DNA of 64,000 nt from Ahaetulla prasina. Lineage: Eukaryota > Chordata > Lepidosauria > Squamata > Colubridae. Position numbers and translations under genes: made by a program. The DNA is taken from positions 94,539,825-94,603,824 of the forward strand of contig NC_080543.1 in the NCBI RefSeq assembly GCF_028640845.1, written 5' to 3'. Positions 37,479 through 48,330 of this stretch are shown here, piece after piece; position 1 is the stretch's first letter; each line of letters begins with the position of its first letter. The notes beneath the pieces are model-generated. The model saw only the letters and a list, made by a program, of their open reading frames with translations. It did no database searches and had not been told where the DNA came from.

Positions 37479-37795
37479 TTTTGTTGTGATTTTATAAATG
37501 AGATAATCTCAGATCCAGCTTTGCCTCATTATAACCACTTTGGCTTTAGTAAAGTGTACTTTTGTTAATAATGGATCCAAGACTCTTTCTTTTCTAACTG
37601 ACCTAGTTGGGATAGTTGACAAGTTCAAACAAATACTACGTTCACTTCTTATTGATTTTGAAATTAAATCCAAATTAGTGTACTGTCCCAGTTTCCACAT
37701 AGCTTAAACAGTCCTGTTTCTCCCATTTTCCAGTATGTACACAAACAGAACTAAACATCCCAATTTAGAAAAATATGATAACATGTGGTCTAAAG

Positions 37796-38015
37796 CAGGG
37801 GTGAAATTCAGTCAGTTCTATCCGGCTCAGGCGAACCGGTAGCGACGGCTGCGGGAAGCTCCGCCCACCCACACAGACATCACGATGTCACTTTTTTGTG
37901 ACGATTTTAAGCCTTTGCGCATGAGCAGATGATGGCACAGACGAGCGGAGAGAGCATGCACATGGCACCCACACATTTGCGAACCGGTAGGGAAGTTAAG
38001 TGAATTTCACTCCTG
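37796..38015. mobile_element. hAT-like MITE (220 bp), perfect 8-bp target duplication
   Basis: The ends CAGGGGTGAAATTCAG and GTGAATTTCACTCCTG form a terminal inverted repeat. The flanks are identical: GTCTAAAG at 37788-37795 and 38016-38023. Inside are GCGAACCGGTAGCGACGG and CATTTGCGAACCGGTAGGG. It is non-coding and non-autonomous. Confidence 0.93.
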
Positions 38016-38023
38016 GTCTAAAG

Positions 38024-39273
<1,250 letters not shown>

Positions 39274-39722
39274 ACCACATGCCTCCCACCGACCCGTACG
39301 CTCTCACAGAGAGGGACTTCTCAGGGTGCCGTCCGCCAAGCAATGTCAGCTGGCGGCCCCCAGGGGAAGGTCCTTCTCTGTGGGGGCTCCCACCCTCTGG
39401 AACGAACTTCCCCCGGGTTTACGCCAAATACCTGACCTTCGGACATTCCGTCGCGAACTGAAGACACATCTTTTTATTCGCGAGGGCTGGCTTAAATTGA
39501 TTTAAACAAATTTTTAAATTCTTAGAAATTAATTTTAAATGGGGTTTTTTAGCTTATTATATATTTTACTTCTCAGGCCAATTTTAAAATAAGTTTTTTA
39601 ACTGCATTTTAAATTTGTATATTGTACCGTCTGTTTTATTCTTGCCTGTACACCGCCCTGAGTCCTTCGGGAGAAGGGCGGTATAGAAATCAAATAAATA
39701 AATAAATAAATAAATAAATAAG
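39274..39722 (+). mobile_element. L2-type LINE, 3' end only (+ strand)
   Basis: Starts CCACATGCCTCCCACCGACC and encodes SHRPVRSHREGLLRVPSAKQ, then WNELPPGLRQIPDLRTFRRE and THLFI, the end of the L2 reverse transcriptase. The 3' UTR ends CCGCCCTGAGTCCTTCGGG, AGAAGGGCGGTATAG and an AAATAAATAAAT tail. It is 5' truncated after the last 60 or so codons. Confidence 0.88.
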
Positions 39723-39833
39723 ATAATTATATTTTAATTTATTCTGATATCATTGCTTGGCCAATATGGTTTCCAGAACAGTTAAACCATTAGCTAAACC
39801 ATTTAAGAAAATAAGTGAATCTTTTCAAAATAA

Positions 39834-40015
39834 AGATTTATTTATTTTTATTTTTATTTATTTATTTTATTTGTCACAATATTAAATATAAACATAAGCA
39901 TGAAATAACTATACGATATATAAGCATATATATAACCATAAGTATGTAATAATTATATGAAATTGTATACAATCAAAGGGAACATTAGGACAGGAACGGT
40001 AGGCACATTGGTACT
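39834..40015 (-). mobile_element. CR1/L3-like LINE 3' UTR fragment
   Basis: TTATTTATTTTATTTGTCAC, ACATAAGCATGAAATAACTA and GGACAGGAACGGTAGGCAC match 33617-33780. Only the 3' UTR survives. Confidence 0.82.
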
Positions 40016-40571
40016 CTACATCTACATCTACTGTACATCTATAGTAGATGGATTGTACTCTACAGGTTATGGATCAGGACAAAAGAGCGAAGGAGGCAGT
40101 CAACACTTAACAACGTCATGGTTTTATAAATCTTTACCAAACATCAGCAAAGTTTTGAAAAGTAGTTTTATTTTTGCTGCAAACTTATTTGCAAATAATA
40201 AGGCAAACACTGGGATATCCATATTTATAACTGGCTGTAAAATCTGGTGGAAGTTAAGTCCCAAAGTCTCTGAATATGGGTTATCAGAATCCTACCTCTT
40301 CTGAATCTTGCTCTGAAGCAATGAGTTAAATAATGCTACTGTTCATTATCATCAAGCCATTTCCATCATTTTTGCAAAGAAGAAAATCTTTAGGAGTTTT
40401 TACCAAATGTAATAGAAAGGTATGATGACTATTTCAATGATAGTTGAATATTATTGACTATTTCAATAATATTTCAATGGAAATTTTTGAAAGAAGCCAG
40501 AGCTGATAGCAAAAAAACAAAGATATGAGGGGTCCTTGGTCTCCCTGAGCTTGCCTGTCTGTATGGGTGGA
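40016..40571. other. Intron 5 sequence, no recognised feature
   Basis: Contains a short repeated CTACATCTACTGTACATC stretch near 40018; otherwise nothing recognised. Confidence 0.4.
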
Positions 40572-40739
40572 GGTGGTCTTAGAAATTCTTTGGTTGGTCT
40601 GTTTACTAATGGCTCTTTAGCAGTTTCTTGATTGGGGTATTGTTTACTTGATTGTTGGTCTGATCAATCAATACCCCAATCAAGAAACTGTCAAAGAGCC
40701 ATCAATAAACAGCCCAACCAAAGAACCTCTAAGACCACC
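40572..40739. repeat. Inverted repeat (hairpin), 71-bp arms and 26-bp spacer
   Basis: The left arm 40572-40642 (GGTGGTCTTAGA...GATTGGGGTATTG) is complementary to the right arm 40669-40739 (CAATACCCCAATC...TCTAAGACCACC) with about 9 mismatches. I do not recognise the family and see no target duplication or terminal CAG/TG motif. The right arm ends where the 8-bp duplication of the next hAT-like element begins. Confidence 0.88.
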
Positions 40740-40744
40740 CCCAC

Positions 40745-42079
40745 TAGTGGTAGGTTTCAAATTTTTTTTACTACTGGTTCTGTGGGCAAGGCTTGGTGGG
40801 CATGGTATGACTTGATGGATGTGGCAGGGGAAGGATACTATAAAATCTCCCTTCCCTCCCCACTCAGGAAAAGGATACTGTAAAATCTCCATTTCTTCCT
40901 GATCAGCTGGGACTCGGGAGTCAGAAATAGATGGGGGCAGGGGCCAGGGGTGAAATGCTCACAGTTCGGACCGGATCGCATGATCCGGTAGCGATGGTGG
41001 AGGTATTTCGGATAACCGGTAGCAAAAATCCCTGCCCACCCACCCCCCACCCATGCCCACCCAATCGCCCGGTCCCCACTTGCTTACTTGCTGCTTCTTT
41101 TGGGCTTGCTCCTGCCTTGCTTTGCTTTGGCTGCTGCAATCAATTGCATCAGCTAGCAACTGAATCTGCCTGCCTGCAATCCATTTCATCGGTGAGCAAC
41201 TCAATCTGTCTACCTTGTCCCTTGTAACTAACTGTAAGTAACTGAAAGGGGAGGGACTTTAAAAAAATAGTTAATTGGTTTTTTTAAAGTTTTATTTTTT
41301 TTAGACATAGGAGTTAACTTTAAATTGCTACGTCTAAATTTAAAAGGAAGTTTTAAATTTAACTGCTTTTATCTAAAATATAAATAAAATAATAAAATAT
41401 TTGTGTAGCTTTCTGAGATTTGGTGTGTTTCTGTAGTATTTCACTCTAACTACACAAACACACAAAATCTCACAGAGCTGTATGTGGCATTTTGTGTGTG
41501 TGAGAGAGTCAGTTGTGTTATGTTGTGTGTGTGTGTGTGTGTAAAGTGTGAAAGTTGATTTTTGAGCTTTTTGTGTGAGGTTCCTGCTTGTTGCAGAGCC
41601 ATTTTGGGTAAAGTGCAGCTGCTTTTACATTGTGTGTGAGTCAGTTGTGTTGTGTTGTGTTGTATGTATGTGTAAAGTGTAAAGGTTGGTTTTTGAACTT
41701 TTTGTGGCTGTGTGAGGTTCCTGCTTGTTGCAGGGGCCATTTTGGGTGAAGTGCAACTGCTTTTACATTGTGTGTGAGTCGTGTTGTGTTGTGTGTGTTT
41801 AAAATGTGAAAGTTGGTTTTTGGTACCTCTTATTGTTTTATATACTTTGTTTATTATTTTTATTATTTACTGTTATTGGCCACACCCACCTAGTCATATG
41901 ACCAACAAGCCACACCCACCAATTAAGCCATGCCCACAGAACCGGTAGGAAAAAGCCATTTCCTGGATTTCACCCCTGGGTGGGGCCAGTCAGAATTTTT
42001 GCTACCGGTTCTCCAAACAACTCAAAATTTCTGCTACCGGTTCTCCAGAACTGGCAGAACCTGCTGAAACCCACCTCTG
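40745..42079. mobile_element. Outer hAT-like element with nested second element
   Basis: The ends TAGTGGTAGGTTTC and GAAACCCACCTCTG form an inverted repeat (consensus CAGAGGTGGGTTTC). The flanks are identical: ACCCCCAC at 40737-40744 and 42080-42087. About 200 bp of left arm and 100 bp of right arm (CTACCGGTTCTCC motifs) remain as its own sequence; the rest is a second hAT-like element inserted inside. No transposase frame. Confidence 0.9.
40945..41978 (+). mobile_element. Inner hAT-like element, CAGGGGTGAAAT family (1034 bp)
   Basis: Starts CAGGGGTGAAATGCTC and ends GGATTTCACCCCTG. The flanking octamers GCAGGGGC and GGTGGGGC match at 6 of 8. Inside are the CCGGATCGCATGATCCGG palindrome, the TTTCTGAGATTTGG box, TGTGTGAGTCAGTTGTG minisatellite units (two to three) and CATGCCCACAGAACCGG near the end. 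This is the same family as 7085-8616, which has a longer minisatellite and lies in reverse. Confidence 0.85.
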
Positions 42080-42099
42080 ACCCCCACCCCCAAAGACAG

Positions 42100-42200
42100 G
42101 CAAGTGATTAGAATATAAACTGACAGCAAATAGTTCTCCTTTACTAGCACTGATAATGTTACCTAGTTAGGGTAATGAAACATCTGTAAAGTCACTGTGA
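42100..42200 (+). mobile_element. PLE family 2 terminal remnant with hammerhead-like motif
   Basis: CACTGATAATGTTACCTAG, TTAGGGTAATGAAACATCTG at 42149-42186 matches the 3' region of the PLE at 48450-48500. The GTTACC/GGTAAT hairpin and GAAAC are kept, but CTGATGA has become CTGATAA. There is no coding part. Confidence 0.5.
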
Positions 42201-43505
42201 AGTCACTGACAAATTTGCAGTTAAAAGCTTGAAAAGAAAAACCAAATTATTATTCCTTGCTGCTAGTGAATTACTAATATGTAGGTATTAGATATTTACT
42301 ATTTATCTCCAAAATACATTAATGTAATTAAAAAGTATTGATCCATTCTTTTCTGGTTATTTTTTATTAACCATTTCACTACATGGTTGTTACTGTAAAT
42401 GATTTGCCATATAGAGGGCATGTATGTAAAAAAATGATCCATCCTAAATGTCACATACACTGAATTTTCCTTGGTTAAATTTAAGTAAAGGTAGGTTTCA
42501 GAATTTTGGAAACTTGATAACTTGATATTATATGTCTCATTGTTAATGAGTATGGCAAGAGAGCAATTCTGGGACTAATTTGATCCTTTTTCAGATTCCT
42601 TAATAGCTATGCTAATGATTCATTTAAAGACAGAATTGGAAGACAATTTGGTTTTCATCTCCATGTTTTGGAAACATAGTTTTTCTTTTCCAGATTTAAA
42701 GAATTTCATTACAATTCTTTTGAGATCTCCAGCCTTCTACACTACAGGCTTGACCATTTTACTAAAGTGTATAAAAATATAGCAAAGACTCTATTGAAAT
42801 ACCATACCAAAATGGTCTTCAATATATCTGTATCTAGAACTGATCTGTAAGTCTCCAAGTATTTTGTTGCAAAAATAGTCACCTGCAATACCTGACAAAT
42901 GATCTGGATCAAACATCCTTTATTGCCATTCATACCTTCAATGCTTGATTGTCAGTATTGCTCTCTGTTTTTACAGGTATTACTTCATAATAGATTTCTT
43001 ACAGATTAATCATCGTAGCCAATCATGACCTGTATAGTCAGCAACATATAATGGTGATAATACTGTGTATTCAACTGTTTGAATTTGTAAGACAGCATCA
43101 CAAGATCAGTTGGATAATTGATGTTATGATCTCATTTTAACTATCAATACCTTTACATTTATTGCATTATTAAACACAGCTTAAATTATTTTCTCAAAAT
43201 GAATTTTCACATTTTTATAATAATCATATAGCACATATTTATTAGTTTCATGTAAAACAACATGAGTTGCTGTCATGAAGCAAAGAGAAAAATTAGTCTG
43301 TTCCTCAAACTGTCTCTCAGCCTATAACATGGTTTAGGATGAATATACACACATATTAATAATAATATTGGAGAATATATGCTTGATTCATTGAAAGTTT
43401 AGGAAATTTTATTCTTTCTTTAGGGCAGAATGAAAGTTTTAAGAAAAGTGAGGCTATTGTATATTTTGAGAACAAGATATTAAAACATTTCTGCTTTGTT
43501 TCCAG
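42201..43505. other. Last part of intron 5
   Basis: AT-rich and apparently unique; ends at TTTCTGCTTTGTTTCCAG, a good acceptor for exon 6. Confidence 0.55.
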
Positions 43506-43643
43506 ATGGATACACAACGGATGACATAGAATTTTATTGGAGAGGTGGAGATAATGCAGTTACTGGAGTAGAAAGAATTGAGCTTCCGCAATTTTCTATT
43601 GTGGAATATAAACTTGTGTCCAAAAATGTTGTCTTTGCCACAG
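43506..43643 (+). CDS. GABRB3: GABA-A receptor beta-3 subunit, exon 6 (138 bp)
   Basis: Completes the loop B tyrosine, then reads [36 protein letters not shown] and [10 protein letters not shown], to the first base of a glycine codon. This covers loop F and the start of loop C of the GABA site (FAT). GGD...GVER is beta-3-like, but where mammalian beta-3 has GGDK this protein has GGDN, as in beta-2. Acceptor TTTCCAG is normal. The donor reads CAG|GCATGT, i.e. GC instead of GT; using the nearest GT four bases downstream would shift the frame into exon 7, so a GC-AG intron is the consistent reading. 138 bp is the usual exon length. Confidence 0.95.
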
Positions 43644-43649
43644 GCATGT
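43644..43649 (+). other. GABRB3: Non-canonical GC splice donor of intron 6
   Basis: GCATGT follows ACAG at the end of exon 6. Exon 7 begins GTGCCTATCC after TATTAG, and joining G to GT restores the conserved Thr-Gly-Ala-Tyr. GC-AG introns are a known minor class spliced by the major spliceosome, usually with a strong remaining match to U1; CAG|GCATGT keeps CAG before the junction. Confidence 0.85.
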
Positions 43650-43851
43650 ATTTCCTAATTGTTGAATTTCCATTATTCCTAGCTCTCTAATGCATGCCTA
43701 TATTTTGTGTTTATATAAGAGGTAATTAAAATGGGGGTAGTGTTAGTTCATTCTTTCTTTACAGATATTTTGTGTTACTGGGTCTGTAATGTTAAAACTG
43801 ATTAGTTTGATGATTTTTAAGTAAAGAAAACAATATTTGTATCTGAAACTA

Positions 43852-44241
43852 CATATAGATATTCCTCAACTTACAACAGTCCATTTAGTGACCATTCAAA
43901 GTTACAACGGCACTTATGTCCATTTTCACAGTTATGACCATTGCAGGAGCCCCATATAATCATATGATCAAAATTCAGATGCTTGGGAACTGGCTCATAT
44001 TTATAACTGTTGCTATGTCCCAGGGTCATGTTATCACCGTATGAGACCTTCTGAGAAGCAAAATCAATGGGGAAGCTTAAAATTCACTTAAAAATCAGGT
44101 TACTAACTTATCAACTGCAGTGATTCACTTAACAACTGAGACAAGAAAGGTTGTAAAATGGGACAAAACTCACTTAACAAGTATCTGAACAACAGAAATT
44201 TTGGGCTAAATTGTGGTCATAAGTCGAGAACTACCTATAGT
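43852..44241. mobile_element. Mariner/Tc1-like MITE (about 390 bp)
   Basis: The left end CATATAGATATTCCTCAACTT and right end AAGTCGAGAACTACCTATAG are inverted repeats. The inside has mirrored GTTACAACGGCACTTATG / CACTTAACAAGTATC type phrases, and is nearly palindromic overall. It is the same family as 14262-14666. It lies within the short intron 6. Confidence 0.72.
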
Positions 44242-44933
44242 GTGTGACTTAACAAATTAGTTGGGTCAAGAGACTTCCAGTCTAATAAAATATTTTAATT
44301 GGAAATTCTAAAAAATAAACACGTGAATAGAAATGTGTGCTCTAATTAAGCTGCAGGTAATAGATTATACAAAGCATTCAGTTGGCAGTATGAGTGATAA
44401 AATTGAGGATTATAATTTATTTTGAACAGAGAGCAGAAACTCAGGAACAACTTTCCAGAACAAGTTATTTGTCCTGAGTCAAACTATCATTCAAATTATT
44501 CATAATTAAAACAGTTTGAGAAATGCCACTATAGTATTTATTATGCTAATTGGAAACATTAATATCTTATTATACTGTATTATACTAAGATCAACAATAA
44601 TGATGCTAATAATAGCCAATGCCACATAATTAATCAAATATTATTTACTGAGTTAAAATATTTAATACTAATATTTGTGTTTTGACAATAACCTATATTA
44701 CATTTTTTTTCTGCACAAAATTTCATATTATGGACTACCCTATGCTTGTTTTGGGGAGTGATAGGTTCTGCTAAGAATTTTGTAACATGTTTAGCATATT
44801 TTATTTATGATATTTTAAATATCAGGCAAGTAATGTAAATGTATGATTTTTAGATAGAAGGTAAAAGTATTCCAACTTATTATTATTATTAAGAAAATAT
44901 ATGAGAACTTAATGCCTATTTATTTTTTATTAG
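44242..44933. other. Rest of intron 6
   Basis: AT-rich; ends TTTATTTTTTATTAG before exon 7. No repeat recognised. Confidence 0.55.
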
Positions 44934-45086
44934 GTGCCTATCCAAGACTATCATTGAGTTTTAAGTTGAAGAGGAATATTGGATACTTTATTCTTCAGAC
45001 CTATATGCCCACAATATTGATTACCATTTTATCATGGGTATCCTTCTGGATAAATTATGATGCTTCAGCAGCAAGAGTGGCTCTTG
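44934..45086 (+). CDS. GABRB3: GABA-A receptor beta-3 subunit, exon 7 (153 bp): loop C and M1
   Basis: Reads (G)[37 protein letters not shown] and [13 protein letters not shown], to the first base of glycine. It contains the loop C tyrosine (GAYPRL), the conserved linker into the membrane, the first transmembrane helix M1 (about [22 protein letters not shown]) and the start of the pore helix M2 (ASAARVAL). Mammalian beta-3 has FRLKRN and MPSILI; here FKLKRN and MPTILI are conservative changes. Donor CTTG|GTATGA is canonical. 153 bp is the usual exon length. Confidence 0.96.
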
Positions 45087-45960
45087 GTATGAAATGGTGA
45101 TGAGTAGGACATTACTTCATTTGCAATATCAAATATCAATTACTAGAATTTGCAACATATTAATAGGTCAATATCATTTATATAAATATTGTATTAGTTT
45201 GGATTGATTCAGTAATGGTTCATCTTAAATATATAACAATTATTTTAAATCTGTTAATTGAACTCTCCAAATGGAACTCGGTTTTCTTATTACTCTAGGA
45301 ATGGTATGGAAGAACTGACTTTAGAGAAAGGTTGTGATACCCTAATTTTAAATTTAAGAACAATTTAAATTTGACGGAAGAATGCAAAGATAGTGGAATA
45401 AAAAGGGTTATATCTTCTTTTTCTTCGAATTCTAATCAATCTTTCCCTTAGAGGCCTCTGATTTACTTGATGACACAATTGATGAAAGTCTGGTTAAGGC
45501 CAAGTCCTTAAAGCCAGCATTGTGTGAGAGAGCTGAAAATGCTGAAAATTCTGAAAATGCTAGTCAAAGTGCCTTCAGGCATGTAGCTTCTGAATTTACT
45601 GTACTATAGCTTCAACTTACCCTGGAAGATACTCAGCATAAACCAAGGGGGATTCAAGTTGGATAGCTTTTACATGTACAGAAGTATTGCTCAGAACATC
45701 TGCCAGAGATATTAGTTTAAAGCCTTTTAGTATTGACTTTTTCAATTTGAGAGATTGTCAGCAGTATTCCAAGCTTATCACTATTTTTAATAGTTATAAT
45801 GCATGTACCTAGCTCACACTTCAATACTACTTTTTTGATTACATATTTCAGGAAAAAATGTTACACTTTCTGTGAGAGTTGTACCAGTACTCAAGACATT
45901 TCTGTTATTTTTCCAGGAAATCCGGATTTATCTAGGCTTCATTAATTTCAAATATTTGGC
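45087..45960. other. Start of intron 7
   Basis: No element recognised. A short frame at 45453-45609 contains the phrase ENAENSENA from tandem GAAAATGCT units; it has no start and no known domain. Confidence 0.4.
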
Positions 45961-45963
45961 TTT

Positions 45964-46045
45964 CTCTCTCTCTCTCTCCCTCTCCCTCTCCCTCTCCCCT
46001 CCTCTCTCTCCCTCCCCCCTCCCCCCTCCCCCTCCCCACTCTCTC
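45964..46045. repeat. Polypyrimidine CT/CCCT tract
   Basis: Alternating CT, CCCTCT and CCCCCTCC units on the + strand over about 80 bp. Confidence 0.95.
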
Positions 46046-46086
46046 CCTTCTTCCTTTCTCTCTCTTCAACATAGTAAAAAAGGAAT

Positions 46087-46165
46087 GAGTAGAGTAGGGT
46101 AGAGTAGAATAGAGTAGAGTACAGAACAGAACAGAATAGAATAGAATAAAATAGAATAGAATTCT
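46087..46165. repeat. AGAAT/AGAGT pentamer microsatellite at a LINE 3' end
   Basis: Tandem pentamers (GTAGA, GTAGG, ACAGA, ATAGA variants) leading directly into AATTCTTTATTGGCCAAGTG, the reverse of the LINE tail. The array appears to be an expansion of the element's own ATTCT tail. Confidence 0.9.
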
Positions 46166-47489
46166 TTATTGGCCAAGTGTGATTGGACACACAGGAAATT
46201 TGTCTCCAGTGCATAAGCTGTCAGTGTACATACAAGCAATATGTGATAAATCATTATCATAGTGATCATAAAAATACATTCATCATAAATCATAAGATGC
46301 AACACTTAGTGATAGTCATAGGATACAAATAAGCAATGAATATAAATCATACTAAGATACTAAGTAAACAATATAATCATAATATACAAGCAACAAAGTT
46401 ATAGTCAAAAGAAGATAAGGAGATAGGTAATAGGAAAGATGGGAAGAATGATAGAATACACTAGTGTTGTGGGAATTACTTGTTTAGCAGAGTGATGGCA
46501 TGGGTAGGGGGAAATTGTCCTTATATTTAGTTGTTCTGGCATGCAATGCTCTATAGCATTTTGAGGGTAGAAGTTGAAACAGTTAATGTCCAGGATGTGA
46601 GGGATCTGTAGAACTGTTATCAGCAGCTCCTTGGGCAATCTGAACTTTCTGAGTTGGCAAAGGAAGAACGTTCTTTGTTGTGCTTTTTTGATGACATTTT
46701 TGATATTAGGTGTCCATTTTAAGTCTTGAGATATTAATATAGAACCTAGAAACTTGAAGGTCTCTACTGTTAATATTTTGTTGTCTAGTATTGTAAGAGG
46801 TGATAGTATAGGAGGGCTTCTCCTAAAATCTACTATCATTTCTACAGTTTTGAGTGTGTTTAGTTCAAGTTTGTTCCGCTGCACCACAAGGCTAATTGTT
46901 CAACCTCCAGTCTGTATGCAGATTTGTCATTGTCTCGAATGCGACCAATCACAGTTGTGTCATCTGCAAACTTCAGTACTTTAACAGAGGGATCTTTTGA
47001 GATGCAGTCATTGGTATATAGAGAGAAGAGAACAGAAGAGAGAGCACACAGCCCGGGGGAGTGGGGTACACTTTGCTAATTGTATAGGTATCTGATGATA
47101 TTTTGCCTAGCTTCACTTGCTTCTTCCTGTCTGTTAGAAAGTTTATGACCCACTTACAAGTGTGGTCAGGCATAGCTGGCTGATTTAATTTAGTTAGAAG
47201 AATATCTGGAATGATGGCATTGAATGCTGAGCGGAAGTTACAAAAAGGACGCTTGCATAGGTCCTTGGAGATTTAAGATGTTGTGGGATGTAGTGCATAG
47301 CCATATTAACAACATCATCTTCTGATCTGTTTGCAAGGGGTCTAACAGTGAATCCATGATGGTTTTCAGGTGCCAGCACTAACCTTTCAAAGATTTTCAT
47401 AACTACGGATATCAGAGTAATTGCTCTGGAGTCATTCAGTTCCTTGATGGAGGGTTTCTTTGACACTCGGATGATAGTAGAGAAGACTT
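46087..47489 (-). mobile_element. LINE, 5'-truncated and degraded (pentamer-tailed family)
   Basis: Minus orientation; same 3' end as 650-735. The encoded fragments in order are KKPSIKELNDSRAITLISVV and MKIFERLVL (47466-47194), WVINFLTDRKKQVKLG and CVLSLLFSSLY (47173-46973), then LELNTLKTVEMIVDFRRSPP, ETFKFLGSILISQDLKW and QLRKFRLPKELL (46887-46405). This order (RT fingers, palm, thumb) is that of a CR1/Rex-like LINE. The FADD catalytic region is damaged and several frames are needed. Confidence 0.82.
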
Positions 47490-47750
47490 ATTAAGCAATC
47501 GACTTTTTCAAAAGAATAAAATGTATAAGGAAATGGAAACAACAACACACTACTCTTCTTGGATATCAGCAGAGAAAATGAAATACAAAATACAATTCTA
47601 TTAAAAAATCACCCACACCAACCAAATGCTCCACTATTCACACCAACCAAGTGCTCCATTACTTTCCACAAAAGCAGCTGTGTAAGAACATTATTCAGAT
47701 GAGCACAGATGTATTGCAGCAACCCGGAACACATGAAATAGGAAACAGAC

Positions 47751-47911
47751 CGGGGTGGGTTCTACTTACCTTTACTACCAGATTACAATGGGATCACTCG
47801 CGCATGCACCAAGCTTCTGCACATGTGCAGATAATCTATGATGACATCCGGGTGGTTGAGCAGAGCCTGCCCCCGGCAAGAACTGGACAAAACCGGGGCA
47901 ACCCGCCACTG
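47751..47911. mobile_element. hAT-like MITE (161 bp) inside the second PLE
   Basis: Starts CGGGGTGGGTTCTAC and ends CAACCCGCCACTG. Flanked by AAACAGAC (47743-47750) and AAACGGAC (47912-47919), a 7/8 octamer match. Removing it rejoins the PLE coding series. Confidence 0.83.
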
Positions 47912-48202
47912 AAACGGACCACCTATCCAATAACTTCCAACAAAATGGATACTCACTCAATTTTATCAAAAAGTACCTGACCATTCAACCTATAGCGCAA
48001 CCAACATAAGCTATGAAAAAGATAACACTACTGTACATTAAAAACATCTCAGAAACAATCAACAGACTACTAACCATATTACCCCATTACTGTAGCACAC
48101 AAATCAACTAAAGCTCTCCAAAATATCTTAAGTAAACCAAAAGATCCAGCAGCTCAAGAAGAGGAGCCATCTACAACATACAGTGTAAGGACCATAACAC
48201 CC

Positions 48203-48330
48203 ACTATTTATTTATTCATAAAATGTATGGCATTTTACCTCAAGGTAACTCTAGGCAGCTTACAATCATAAAAGGTAAAAACTGTAAAAGCTAAAAGACT
48301 ATGTAGGAATAGACAGGAAGAAGGCTAGCA
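48203..48330 (-). mobile_element. Possible LINE/SINE 3' end fragment
   Basis: TTTATTTATTCATAAAATG then CCTCAAGGTAACTCTAGGC and AGCTTACAATCAT look like the reverse of an L2-type 3' end. It lies within the second PLE region and could instead be part of it. Confidence 0.35.

Larger units (their letters stand above)
33617..37700 (-). mobile_element. CR1/L3-like LINE, near full length, broken, with nested LTR
   Basis: Minus orientation. The 3' tail at 33617 (ATTTATTT then TTTTGTCACACAGTG) is shared with 21870-21893 and 39834. Reading 5' to 3' it contains an ORF1-like region (37700-36500) with LDPLLTKVHFTKAK, EPRITNLEKKI and RELRTELKRQQEEGETNLY, then the start of the endonuclease (KLINARSIVNKLPEF, IIFVCETW), a gap, then reverse transcriptase with YRPISLCCVTCKVMESI, NEQFGFRKNLSC, GIPQGSVLGPTLF and LFADDVKLFN, and the C-terminal part near 34480-33790. 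Much of the endonuclease is missing and there are many stops. An LTR interrupts it at 34495-35023. Confidence 0.85.

Noticed and set aside
45453..45609. Short acidic open frame with repeated GAAAATGCT units
   Set aside because: No start codon, no splice-consistent ends and no known domain; the phrase comes from tandem nonamers.
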